From JAMXLO01 sp963812505 (GTDB lineage: Bacteria > Pseudomonadota > Alphaproteobacteria > Acetobacterales > Acetobacteraceae), in NCBI GenBank assembly GCA_963812505.1, contig CAWEVM010000004.1, forward strand, positions 1-64,000: 64,000 bases of DNA, written 5' to 3'. The notes beneath the pieces are model-generated. The model was given only the letters and a program-made list of their open reading frames with translations, had not been told where the DNA came from and searched no databases. The translations under genes were made by a program, and so were the position numbers. This document shows, piece by piece, positions 9,437 through 17,357 of the stretch; the first letter of the stretch is position 1; each line of letters starts with the position of its first letter.

Positions 9437-10360
9437 TATCCACCAGAACATCGAATCCGACGCCAAGCAGGTCAAGGATTTCGTCCTGGGTCAACGCACG
9501 TAATGTCGCACGGAGCAGCGGGTAGACGCCTCCCGGAAGCGTTCGATACGCATCGCGACTGACCTCTTGGCCAGTCGCCTCTCGGGCCAGGAAAAGCCCG
9601 AATGCCAATGTCTGCGCGAAGGCATTGGCGAATAGTTCATCTTCGTCACCCGTGTCGTACCCACCAGCAGCGGCGTGTGCAAACAGCGTCTCGCGGAACT
9701 CAGCACGAACCTCAGCGAGGACAGGTGGGGCGCCGACGCGACATTGTCGCGCACGATTCGACGGGTGAGGCGCGCGGCGTGCGCAAGCGCCTCGGCAACC
9801 TCACGTGCATCACGCGGAGCGATCGGGCCAGCCAACGCCAACGCTTCCAATATAGCGAGAAACGGCCCTGGATCATGCCTGCGGATTAGCCGGCTGGCTT
9901 GCGCATCGCTCAAATCCGGATCGAGCGCGATGGCCGGTAGAACGACCGCCTCTTCCTTTAGGTCACCACGCGCATAGAGGTGAATCCTGTGAAAGTTGCA
10001 AAACGCCCAGAGCGGCAGCTCACTGAAGCGATGAAACTGGTCGGCATCGTGACCGCGTAGCCGGTTTGGCGAAAGGCTGGTCGCAGGCTGTTTCAACTCG
10101 ATGAACGCGCGTGCCGGCTGGGCTTCGCGGGCAAATGCCAGATCCGGACGGCCAATTCCGCCCTTGCGATACTCCGGCAACACGCGAGGCGCCAATGGCA
10201 GGCGTTGCCCCAGTACAGTTTCGATTAGCGCCTGAAACTTTGGCGCTAGAAGCAATTCTAAAGCTGTGCCATCTCCCGCGACCGATGGATTGGCCCGACG
10301 ATCCAGCCGGACCGCCAGCGCGTAATCGTTAAGTGCTTGGATCACACTCTCGTGGCTCAT
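9437..10360 (-). pseudogene. Type ISP restriction-modification gene, N-terminal (nuclease-like) fragment
   Basis: First piece of one gene that originally ran from 10360 to 4299. The N-terminus (MSHESVIQALNDYALAVRLD) leads to a PD-(D/E)xK-like pattern, GRPDLAFAREAQ then AFIELKQP (about residues 70-95), suggesting a fused nuclease. The frame is lost near 9727-9730 at a run of four C on the minus strand; the other frame then continues EVRAEFRETLFAHAAAGGYD and ARALTQDEILDLLGVGF-type sequence to the IS4 junction. Without both elements the gene would be about 3.18 kb, near 1060 aa, matching helicase-less type ISP proteins. A defence gene now inactivated by two insertions and at least four frame changes. 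Confidence 0.75.
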
Positions 10361-10399
10361 GGCAGAAACCTAAGCCGTTCACTCCGAGCCGCGCAAAAC

Positions 10400-10717
10400 C
10401 TAGCACGCAACGTCGTGAGCCTTTCCCGTCCCGATCGGCTCGAACGAAATCCGCAGCCGCATTCCTGTCGCCTTGGCGAGCCGCTCCAGCGTTCGCGTCG
10501 AAGGCTTCGTGCGCCCACTCTCTAGCCGAGCGATCACCGCCTGAGTGGTCCCCATGCGGCGCGCGAGCTGTGCCTGAGTCAGGCGCGCGTCGGCGCGCGC
10601 CTGGATCATCGCCTCGATCAGAGCGAACTCCCCCTCCAGCGCTTGGTATTCGCGGCGATAAGCGGGGTCGGTCCGCAACCACTTGTCATGCAGCGACCGC
10701 GCACGGATTTCCTTTAC
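10400..10717 (-). CDS. Xre-family antitoxin of a HigBA-like pair
   Basis: About 105 aa with a helix-turn-helix near residues 45-90 (RLTQAQLARRMGTTQAVIAR then LESGRTKPSTRTLERLAKAT). This is the HigA-type arrangement in which the toxin gene precedes the antitoxin. The natural start, where family members have M-K-E-I-R-A-R, is GTA at 10717-10715, overlapping the toxin's TAA stop; an ATG or GTG is missing, so either the start codon has mutated or translation begins at a TTG about 15 codons later. It would neutralise the toxin and repress the operon. It ends 39 bases before the type ISP gene. Confidence 0.65.
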   Translation of the reverse strand, partial: VKEIRARSLHDKWLRTDPAYRREYQALEGEFALIEAMIQARADARLTQAQLARRMGTTQAVIARLESGRTKPSTRTLERLAKATGMRLRISFEPIGTGKAHDVAC

Positions 10718-11036
10718 CGCACCTCCCGCGCCCGCTGCCGCGCGAGGTCGGGCTCGCGGCGCGGCGTCCGCTGGGTCTTCTTGACGAACGCCCGCACCAC
10801 CACGACGCGTTTGCCGCTCGCCGTCACGTAGATCAGCCTTGCGATCCCGTCGCGGCCGATCAGACACCTTTCCCAAACCCGACCCTCCAGATGTTTCACG
10901 TGTGGCTGACGCAACCCTTCGAGCCCCTGTTCTCGATCAGCGCGGCGTACCGGCTGAACCGCACCCGGATATCCGCCGGCTGCGCCTCGAGCTCGGCTTC
11001 CACCATTGGGCTGTGCACGACGACGGTCCAAGGCAT
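10714..11036 (-). pseudogene. HigB/RelE-like toxin, frameshifted
   Basis: From ATG 11036 the frame reads MPWTVVVHSPMVEAELEAQP and ADIRVRFSRYAALIENRG. It must then change near 10924-10927 (a run of four G on the coding strand) to continue LEGLRQPHVKHLEGRVWERC and RDGIARLIYVTASGKRVVVV to the stop at 10714. The late part matches the phage Gp49/HigB family: a basic core with a conserved 'R.iY......VLLHGF.KK.qkTP..EI..A' pattern, here FVKKTQRTPRREPDLARQRA. One missing base in the G run explains the break. An active version would be an mRNA interferase. Confidence 0.7.
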
Positions 11037-11213
11037 CGGCAATATACCAAAAATGCGCTACAGCGGCAAGATCAGCTAACGTGAAGGTGCTTTGCCTGAC
11101 GAACCGTTAAGCCCGCGCGCGGCAAGTTCAGCCAGCGGATGCGTTAAGACCTTAACAGATCTCTAACCTAATGTTTGTACAATTAACTATCGCCTACCCT
11201 CGGAGCCCCCCGC
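11037..11213. promoter_or_regulatory. Divergent intergenic region with dyads
   Basis: AT-rich for this genome, between the toxin-antitoxin pair and a plus-strand hypothetical. It contains GTTAA-GACC-TTAAC near 11144-11157 and the palindrome TTGTACAA at 11175-11182. Either could be an operator for the neighbouring Xre antitoxin; there is no direct evidence. Confidence 0.3.
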
Positions 11214-11738
11214 ATGGCCGCCCCAGCCCCCACACCACACCAGTCGCCAGACCAAGACCACCTCGAAGTCACCCAGGACGACGTGGCCCTCAGCTTCCGC
11301 CCTTTCGTCGCCCCGGACCCCAATGCCCCACCGGACCCGACAATCCCGCGTCCCCCGGACGAAGACCCCCTCGACCCGATCTTCACCGACGACACGCTGC
11401 ACTCCCTCGTCCACGCTCTCGCCACCGCCGGCACCGATACCGCGGACGAAAAACTCCGCCGCAAGGTCGCCTCGATGCACCTGCTCCGTTCGCTCGACGC
11501 GCAGCAACCGGTCGAGGCCGCGCTCGCCACCCAGGCGGTGCTGTTCCACTACGCCTCCGTCGCCGCCCTCCGCCGCGCCGCCGTCCCAGATCAGTTCTCC
11601 GACATCCTCAGCCGCGAGATCGGCAGCGCCGCCAAGGCGTCCACCCTGTTCAGCCGACTGCTGCATGAACTGGCCTGGAAGCAGACGCCGATGCCCTACG
11701 CTTTCCCCGCACGGAGCAAGCCGCGTTGGCGTCGATAG
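11214..11738 (+). CDS. Hypothetical protein
   Basis: A 174-aa protein I do not recognise. The first 60 residues are rich in proline and aspartate and look disordered. The rest is alpha-helical (LHSLVHALATAG, RKVASMHLLRSLDAQQPVEA) with a basic end. It overlaps the start of the next gene by 13 bases, so the two were probably co-transcribed. A GGAG lies about 10 bases before the ATG. No membrane segment or signal peptide is visible. Confidence 0.5.
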   Translation: MAAPAPTPHQSPDQDHLEVTQDDVALSFRPFVAPDPNAPPDPTIPRPPDEDPLDPIFTDDTLHSLVHALATAGTDTADEKLRRKVASMHLLRSLDAQQPVEAALATQAVLFHYASVAALRRAAVPDQFSDILSREIGSAAKASTLFSRLLHELAWKQTPMPYAFPARSKPRWRR

Positions 11739-12538
11739 AACCCCATGCCCCGTGGAGCCACCGCCTGAAGAATGGGGCGCCGGCCGGCAATCCCACCCTC
11801 GCCCCACGCTGCGGTGCCCGCACCCGCGCGGGCACCGACTGCCGGCAGCCGGCGATGCGGAACGGCCGCTGCCGCCTGCACGGCGGCCACAGCACCGGCC
11901 CCCGCACGCCGGACGGCATCGCCAGCATCCGCGCCGCCCGCACCACGCACGGTTACTGGACCCAGGAAAGCCGCGCCAACCGCGACACGATAGCCGCCCT
12001 GCACGCGCAGGCCCGCCTCTGGATCGCGATCGCCAGCAGCCGCCGTCACCGCCCCGACATCGCGATCCGGCAGATCGAGCGCGCGCTCGCGTCCTTCCCT
12101 ACCGCCGCGGCGGCTCGTCCTTCCTCTCCCGCGTCGGTTCCACATTCTCCTGACCCGTCCGAGTGCCGCCGAACCGATCGGCGCCCTTCCGGTCCGGCGC
12201 GCCGGGCTTCTTGTGCGTCCCCGTGTTCTGCTGATCCTGCGTGTGGCGCACCGTCTCTTCCGTGTGAGGCTGCTTCATCGATCCGCTCCACTGCTCTGCC
12301 TCCACGGAAACGCGCCACGCGGCATCCCGTTGTGCCGCCATATCGCAACAACTCCGATCGCACCCTTGCGCTGCCGCCCACCCGCCATCCCTGGTGTTCT
12401 CGCGCCGGGCCTGGCCGACCAGCGTCGCGTTTCCGCCCCCCTTCGCGGTGTTCTATACTCCCCGCGTCGGCGCTCACGGCCCCGAACGGGCCGCGTTGCG
12501 AGCCCACGACCACCCAAACGAGGAGGAGGAATCAATGA
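11726..12538 (+). CDS. HGGxSTGPRT-motif protein, C-terminal extent doubtful
   Basis: Begins at TTG 11726. Residues 14-85 hold the block GNPTLAPRCGARTRAGTDCR, then NGRCRLHGGHSTGPRTPDGI, with two cysteines before the HGG motif. This motif occurs in short proteins common near mobile elements and prophages in alphaproteobacteria; their role is unknown to me. Related proteins are about 100-150 aa, so the open frame beyond about 12100 (Ser/Pro/Arg-rich and lying opposite a minus-strand small gene) is probably not a natural part. A stop lost by frameshift near 12100 is possible. Confidence 0.5.
   Translation: MASIEPHAPWSHRLKNGAPAGNPTLAPRCGARTRAGTDCRQPAMRNGRCRLHGGHSTGPRTPDGIASIRAARTTHGYWTQESRANRDTIAALHAQARLWIAIASSRRHRPDIAIRQIERALASFPTAAAARPSSPASVPHSPDPSECRRTDRRPSGPARRASCASPCSADPACGAPSLPCEAASSIRSTALPPRKRATRHPVVPPYRNNSDRTLALPPTRHPWCSRAGPGRPASRFRPPSRCSILPASALTAPNGPRCEPTTTQTRRRNQ
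12099..12278 (-). CDS. Small hydrophilic protein, 59 aa
   Basis: Start ATG 12278 with GGAG about 10 bases upstream. The sequence is highly charged and polar (MKQPHTEETVRHTQDQQNTG; ending RERKDEPPRR), without hydrophobic core, so probably disordered. It resembles the small 'HTQ...TGTHKKPG' polypeptides seen in related genomes but has no known function. It lies opposite the doubtful C-terminal half of the HGG protein, and its own codon pattern is the more protein-like of the two strands. Confidence 0.4.
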   Translation of the reverse strand: MKQPHTEETVRHTQDQQNTGTHKKPGAPDRKGADRFGGTRTGQENVEPTRERKDEPPRR

Positions 12539-13248
12539 TCGAACTCTACGGCATGGGCAGCCCGAACGTGGTGAAGATCTACATCGCGCTCGAGGAACTC
12601 AACCTGCCCTACACGGTCCATCCGGTCGACGTGTTCAGCGGCAAGCAGTTCGACCCCGCCTTCCTGAAGCTCAACCCGATGGCCAAGGTCCCCGTCATCA
12701 CCGACAGCGAAGGCCCCGGCGGCAAGCCCATCACGCTATTCGAGTCAGGCGCGATCCTGCTCTACCTCGCCGAAAAGGCCGGCCGGCTGCTGCCCAAGGA
12801 CACGGCAGCGAAATACGAGGCGATCGAGTGGATGATGGTGCAGATGACGACGCTCGGCCCGATGTTCGGCCAGCACGTGCACTACGTCCGTTTCGCCCCA
12901 AAGGGCAACGACTATTCACAGAGCCGCTACACCACGCAGGTGCACCGCGTGCTCGAGGTGATGGACCAGCGCCTCGCGGAACAACCCTGGCTCGGCGGCG
13001 CCGACTACGGCATCGCCGACATCGCCACCTATCCCTGGGCGCGCAACATCCCCGTGCTGCTCGGCGCGGCCGCGGCGGAGAAATACAAGAACGTCATGAA
13101 ATGGGTGGGCGTGATCAGCGAACGTCCGGCCGTGAAGAAGGCCATCGCCGCGGTCGATGACGTGCGGGAAAAGACCACGCAGTTCGACAAGGCGCAGGCC
13201 AACGACCTCGACAGGCTGTTCGGTCGCGGCCAACACGCCGCCGCTTAG
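12535..13248 (+). CDS. Glutathione S-transferase family protein
   Basis: 237 aa. An N-terminal thioredoxin-like domain begins MIELYGMGSPNVVKIYIALE and contains LNPMAKVPVITD and the glutathione gamma-Glu contact FESGAILLYLAEK. A helical C-terminal domain follows (about residues 95-215). The pattern fits YfcG/nu-type GSTs, which act as disulfide reductases or peroxidases in the cytoplasm. The ATG at 12535 follows a strong GAGGAGGAGG ribosome site; the longer upstream frame is not needed. It converges with the EmrB-type gene. Confidence 0.88.
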   Translation: MIELYGMGSPNVVKIYIALEELNLPYTVHPVDVFSGKQFDPAFLKLNPMAKVPVITDSEGPGGKPITLFESGAILLYLAEKAGRLLPKDTAAKYEAIEWMMVQMTTLGPMFGQHVHYVRFAPKGNDYSQSRYTTQVHRVLEVMDQRLAEQPWLGGADYGIADIATYPWARNIPVLLGAAAAEKYKNVMKWVGVISERPAVKKAIAAVDDVREKTTQFDKAQANDLDRLFGRGQHAAA

Positions 13249-13274
13249 GTCATCACCTGGGGGTGGCGGCGACG

Positions 13275-14846
13275 TCAGTGCGCGCCGGCGCCGCCTCCCG
13301 TGGCGCGCGCCATCAGCAGTGCCGCGACCACAGCCAACAGCAACGCGCATCCCATAATGAAGAACGTGTCGCTGTAGGCCAGGAAGTAAGACTGCACCCG
13401 CACCGAACGGCCCACGGCAACGATGGCGTTGTGCCACGCCATCGCGGGATCGGCGTTGCCGGTCGTCATGAAGTATTGCTGCAGCGCCGCCAGCCGCTGC
13501 CGTGTTGCCTCGTCGAACATCGACACATCGGGTGTGATCACCGACGAGTGGAACTGCTCGCGCTTGGTCAGCAGTGTCTGCAACATCGCGATGCCGATCG
13601 ACCCGCCCAGGTTCCGCATCATGTTGAACAGCGACGAGGCCGAACCGGCGTTCTCGCGCTCGATGCCCGCGGTCGCGAGGGATGACAGCGGCGTCATCAC
13701 CAGCGCCTGCCCGGCGGCACGGACAAGGTTCGGCACCAGAAGCTGCGGGCCGCTGTAGTTGTGGTCCATGTTGATGTTGAGGAAACAGCTCGCCGCGAAC
13801 AGACAAAGGCCAAAGGCAACCAGCAGTCGCGAATCGAACCGACGCATGAGCCAAGGCACGAACGGAATGATCAGAAGCTGCGGCAGTCCGGTCCAGGCCA
13901 GCACCTCGCCGGTCTGCTGCGCGTTATAGCCCTGCATCTGCGACAGATAGTTGGGCAGCAGATACACCGAGCCATACAGCGCCAGGCCCAGGATCACATT
14001 GCTGACGCTGCCAAGACCGAAATTGCGTCGCAGCAGCAATCGCAGATTGAGCAGCGGCTTCGGCGTCGTCAGCTCGATCCAGATGAACAGCGACAGCGCG
14101 ACCGCGGCGACCACCGACAGTCGGACGATGAACGGCGAACCGAACCAGTCGTCCTTGTTGCCCTCCTCCAGCACCGTTTGCAGCGAGCCGAGACCGATGG
14201 CCAGCGTGGCAATCCCTGTCCAGTCGCCGTCCCTCAGCAATCCGAGCTGCATCGGCGCGCGTGGCAGCGACGGCAGCAAGGCGGCCAGCATGATCGCGCC
14301 CGGCACCAGGTTGACATAGAAGATGTACTGCCAGCCGTACGTCTCGGTGAGGTAGCCGCCGATTGTCGGGCCGATCGCCGGCGCGAACGTCGCCGACATC
14401 GCGAACATCGCAAGCCCGATCGGCTGCTTCGCTCGCGGCAGCATGGTCAGGGTGATGGTGAACGCCAGCGGGATCAGCACGCCGCCGAAGAAACCTTGCA
14501 TCGCCCGCAGCACGATCATCTGCTGCAGGTCGTGCGCGAACGCACAGGCGACCGACATCACCAGGAACAACACCGTGTTCGCCAGCAGATAGCGACGCAG
14601 CGAGAATACCGGCGCCAGGAAGCCGGTGAGCGGAATCACCACGATCTCCGCCACCAGATAGGCAGTGGAGATCCAGCCGCCGTCGTCGATGCCGGCACCG
14701 ATCGCTCCCTGGATGTCAGGCAGCGACGCGTTGGTGATCTGGATGTTCAGCACCGCGATGAAGGCGCCGATGATGGAGCCAATGACCGCGAGCCAGACCT
14801 TGAAGTCCGCCCGCGGCTCGTCGGCGACCCTGATGTCGGTTGCCAT
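13275..14846 (-). CDS. emrB: DHA2-family (EmrB/QacA-like) multidrug MFS transporter
   Basis: 523 aa with about 14 predicted membrane helices. Motif C of drug antiporters is seen around AMSATFAPAIGPTIGGYLTE, and motif A-like LTGFLAPVFSLRRYLLANTV is present. It should export drugs by proton antiport across the inner membrane, working with the EmrA-type adaptor. ATG 14846 is chosen because MATDIRVADEPRADFKVWLA matches usual EmrB starts and lies 10 bases after the adaptor stop; the longer frame would read back into emrA. The two form one minus-strand operon. Confidence 0.9.
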   Translation of the reverse strand: MATDIRVADEPRADFKVWLAVIGSIIGAFIAVLNIQITNASLPDIQGAIGAGIDDGGWISTAYLVAEIVVIPLTGFLAPVFSLRRYLLANTVLFLVMSVACAFAHDLQQMIVLRAMQGFFGGVLIPLAFTITLTMLPRAKQPIGLAMFAMSATFAPAIGPTIGGYLTETYGWQYIFYVNLVPGAIMLAALLPSLPRAPMQLGLLRDGDWTGIATLAIGLGSLQTVLEEGNKDDWFGSPFIVRLSVVAAVALSLFIWIELTTPKPLLNLRLLLRRNFGLGSVSNVILGLALYGSVYLLPNYLSQMQGYNAQQTGEVLAWTGLPQLLIIPFVPWLMRRFDSRLLVAFGLCLFAASCFLNINMDHNYSGPQLLVPNLVRAAGQALVMTPLSSLATAGIERENAGSASSLFNMMRNLGGSIGIAMLQTLLTKREQFHSSVITPDVSMFDEATRQRLAALQQYFMTTGNADPAMAWHNAIVAVGRSVRVQSYFLAYSDTFFIMGCALLLAVVAALLMARATGGGAGAH

Positions 14847-14856
14847 CGCTGTAGCC

Positions 14857-15975
14857 TCAGCGCTGCGCCAAGGCGCTGGCGGGCACCGTACGCGTGTCGA
14901 TCGTCGGTTCGACCGACATGCCAGGGCGCAGCAGGCCCGCAAGTGCCACGTCGCGGCGCAGCATGATCTTCACCGGAATCCGCTGGACGATCTTGGTGAA
15001 GTTGCCGGTCGCATTGTCCGGCGGCAGCAGAGCGAACTCCTGGCCGCTGGCCGGTGCGATGCTGTCCACCAGGCCGTGGACCACCTGACCGGGGAAGGTG
15101 TCGACCTCGATGTCCACCGCCTGTCCCGGCCGCACGTCGGTAAGCTGGGTCTCCTTGTAGTTCGCCACGATGTAGACCGCGCGCAGCGGCACGATCGCCA
15201 TCAGCTGCGTGCCGGCCTGCACGTACTGCCCGACACGAAGCGACCGTGCGCCAACCATACCGTCCTCAGGCGCCACGATCGTCGCATAGCTGAGGTTCAG
15301 GCGCGCCTGCTGCTCGACCGCGTTTGCATGCTGCAACGCCGACTTGGCCTCCGCCTCCGCGGTTTGCAGCACCGCCACCTGCTGGCGTGCGCTGCTCAGT
15401 GCCGCGCGGGCATGCTGGAGATCGGCCGCCCGTTGCATCAGCAGCGACTGGGTATGCTGCGCCTGCTGCACACTGCCCGCGCCGGTATGTGCCAGGTCGC
15501 TGTAGCGCTGCTGGTCCTGCGCCGCGAAGCTCGCCGCCGCCTCAGCCGAGGCGAGCTGCGCCGTGGCACCGTCGATCACCGACTGCTGCAGCTCCAACTG
15601 TGCGGCGATGTTACTGATCTTGTTCTCCGCACCCGCCCGATCGGCAACCGCCTGATCGAGCGCGGCTGTCAGGTCGCGATCGTCGATCCGTGCCAATACC
15701 TGCCCAGCCTTGACCGACTGGTTGTCGCCGACCAGCACCTCGGCGATGTAGCCGGCAACCCGCGGCGCAATGGTGATGGAATTGGCCTGCACATAGGCGT
15801 CGTCCGTCGACACCTGGAACCTGCCGACCTGCCAGTATTGCACCCCGAAGGTAGCCACTACGCCGACGCCAATCGCGCCGGCCAGGACTGCCAGAGCGCG
15901 CTTCAGGGTCACCGAACGGCGGCCGCCAACGCGGTCCGCGACAATGCCGCGGGCATGTTCGATCATGCCACTCAT
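14857..15975 (-). CDS. emrA: EmrA/HlyD-type membrane fusion protein
   Basis: 372 aa. One N-terminal membrane anchor (about residues 27-47, LAVLAGAIGVGVVATFGV), then the lipoyl/barrel-sandwich half STDDAYVQANSITIAPRVAG, a long coiled coil (about 110-220, rich in A, Q, S), the second lipoyl half ATIVAPEDGMVGARSLRVGQ, and a beta-barrel. It links the EmrB-type pump to an outer-membrane channel. The ATG 15975 follows GAGAGGCAAATTC; the longer upstream frame lacks family features. No outer-membrane factor gene is adjacent, so a TolC-like partner must be elsewhere. Confidence 0.9.
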   Translation of the reverse strand: MSGMIEHARGIVADRVGGRRSVTLKRALAVLAGAIGVGVVATFGVQYWQVGRFQVSTDDAYVQANSITIAPRVAGYIAEVLVGDNQSVKAGQVLARIDDRDLTAALDQAVADRAGAENKISNIAAQLELQQSVIDGATAQLASAEAAASFAAQDQQRYSDLAHTGAGSVQQAQHTQSLLMQRAADLQHARAALSSARQQVAVLQTAEAEAKSALQHANAVEQQARLNLSYATIVAPEDGMVGARSLRVGQYVQAGTQLMAIVPLRAVYIVANYKETQLTDVRPGQAVDIEVDTFPGQVVHGLVDSIAPASGQEFALLPPDNATGNFTKIVQRIPVKIMLRRDVALAGLLRPGMSVEPTIDTRTVPASALAQR

Positions 15976-16132
15976 GAATTTGCCTCTCTTTCTCCTCAAC
16001 GGGTCAGCCGAGCTGCCCTTTGGCAGGGGAAATAGACTGCCTGGTGGACGCAATAAACCGGCCCCCGGTGATATGACTTTTGCGCAGAACTCGGAAATGA
16101 CAGGGGATCGCAGTCAGGATATACCCCTGCCC
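15976..16132. promoter_or_regulatory. Divergent intergenic region, emrAB and ThDP enzyme
   Basis: About 157 bases between the divergent starts at 15975 and 16133. Promoters for both units must lie here or slightly inside. No clear operator palindrome was found and no regulator gene is adjacent. Confidence 0.35.
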
Positions 16133-16645
16133 ATGCCGTCATCACCCTGGCAAACACAGGTCTACGCCGCGCTGCGGGACGCCCGGATCACCCAGCTTGC
16201 CTACGTCCCCGACGCCGGCCACGCGCAGCTCATCGAAGCGGCGCACGCCGACCCCGACATGCGCGCCATCGTGCTCACCACCGAGGAGGAGGGGATCGCG
16301 CTCGCCGCGGGCGCCTGGCTGGGGGGCCAGCGTGCCGCTCTGCTGATGCAGTCCTCCGGCGTCGGCAATTGCATAAATATGCTGTCGCTGCCGGTGAACT
16401 GCCGTATGCCATTCCTGACGCTTGTGACAATGCGTGGCGAGTGGGCCGAGTTCAACCCGTGGCAGGTGCCGATGGGTACGGCGACGCCTGCGGTGCTGGC
16501 CGCCGCCGGCGTGCATGTCCGCCGCGCCGACCGCCCCGACGAAGTGGCCGAGATGGTTGCCGCCGCGGCTTCGCTCGCATTCGATAGTGCGGTCCCGGTT
16601 GCCGTGCTGCTTTCGCAACGGCTCCTTGGCGCGAAGGTGTTCTGA
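16133..16645 (+). CDS. ThDP-dependent decarboxylase, alpha (PYR-domain) subunit
   Basis: About 170 aa, matching the N-terminal PYR domain of phosphonopyruvate/sulfopyruvate decarboxylases (ComD-like). The region TTEEEGIALAAGAWLGGQRA contains the glutamate that activates the thiamine ring, and MQSSGVGNCINMLSLPVNCR follows as in the family. The start ATG 16133 (MPSSPWQTQVYAALRDARIT) fits the domain start; ATG 16073 or 16097 would add a short tail. The partner domain is the next gene, two bases away. The substrate, probably a substituted pyruvate, cannot be read from sequence. Confidence 0.78.
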   Translation: MPSSPWQTQVYAALRDARITQLAYVPDAGHAQLIEAAHADPDMRAIVLTTEEEGIALAAGAWLGGQRAALLMQSSGVGNCINMLSLPVNCRMPFLTLVTMRGEWAEFNPWQVPMGTATPAVLAAAGVHVRRADRPDEVAEMVAAAASLAFDSAVPVAVLLSQRLLGAKVF

Positions 16646-16646
16646 A

Positions 16647-17225
16647 ATGAGCAATGACGGCACGCTCGACCGCCGCGCCGTTGCCGCCGCGCTGCTGCGT
16701 GATCCCGGCGACCTGCTGGTCGTCACCGGCCTTGGCGCACCCAGCTACGATGCCGCCGCCGCCGACAGGCCGCTCAACTTCTACCTCTGGGGTGCGATGG
16801 GGGGCGCGGCCATGGTCGGGCTCGGCATCGCCCTCGCCCAGCCGCGCCGCCGCGTCCTGGTGCTCACCGGCGATGGCGAGATGCTGATGGGCATGGGCTC
16901 GCTCGCCACGATCGCCGCCGCTGGTGCCCCCAACCTCGCCGTCGCCGTGCTGGACAACGCCCGCTATGGCGAGACCGGCTCGCAGCGCAGCCACACCGGG
17001 CTTGGTACCGACCTCGCCGCGGTCGCCGCTGCCTGTGGCTGGCACGCCACCGTGACCGCCAAGGACATGGACGAGGTGGCAGCGCTGCGCGGGCGGCTGC
17101 GGCAGGAGCACCTGTTCGCCGTGATCCGCATTGCGCCGAACGAATTGCCGCGGCACCTGCCCCCACGCGACGGCGCCTTGCTCGCCAATCGTTTCCGCCA
17201 GGCACTCGGTATCGACGATTCATAA
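16647..17225 (+). CDS. ThDP-dependent decarboxylase, beta (PP-domain) subunit
   Basis: 192 aa with the thiamine-diphosphate/Mg motif GDGEMLMGMGSLATIAAA ending in VLDN (GDG-x26-N type). The glycine-rich segment FYLWGAMGGAAMVGLGIALA matches ComE-like or Ppd C-terminal halves. It pairs with the upstream alpha subunit (ATG one base after its TGA), so the two form one split enzyme. The reaction would be non-oxidative decarboxylation of a 2-oxo acid to an aldehyde. Confidence 0.8.
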   Translation: MSNDGTLDRRAVAAALLRDPGDLLVVTGLGAPSYDAAAADRPLNFYLWGAMGGAAMVGLGIALAQPRRRVLVLTGDGEMLMGMGSLATIAAAGAPNLAVAVLDNARYGETGSQRSHTGLGTDLAAVAAACGWHATVTAKDMDEVAALRGRLRQEHLFAVIRIAPNELPRHLPPRDGALLANRFRQALGIDDS

Positions 17226-17357
17226 CCTGCCCGTCATGTTTCATTGTGTTTCAACCGATTGAACCCACGCCTGTTGCGCTATTTTCACGCTGGCGGTCGG
17301 GGCTAAATTCGCCGACAATGCAAGGCTTGGGGGGAGCGTCGCCCGGAACGACGGGTT

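Noticed and set aside
12213..13160. 315-codon plus-strand frame across the GST start
   Set aside because: Shifted frame of the GST gene, which has its own strong ribosome site at 12535.
13761..16035. Long plus-strand frames over the EmrA/EmrB genes
   Set aside because: Mirror frames of clear minus-strand transporter genes, rich in Arg and Gln.
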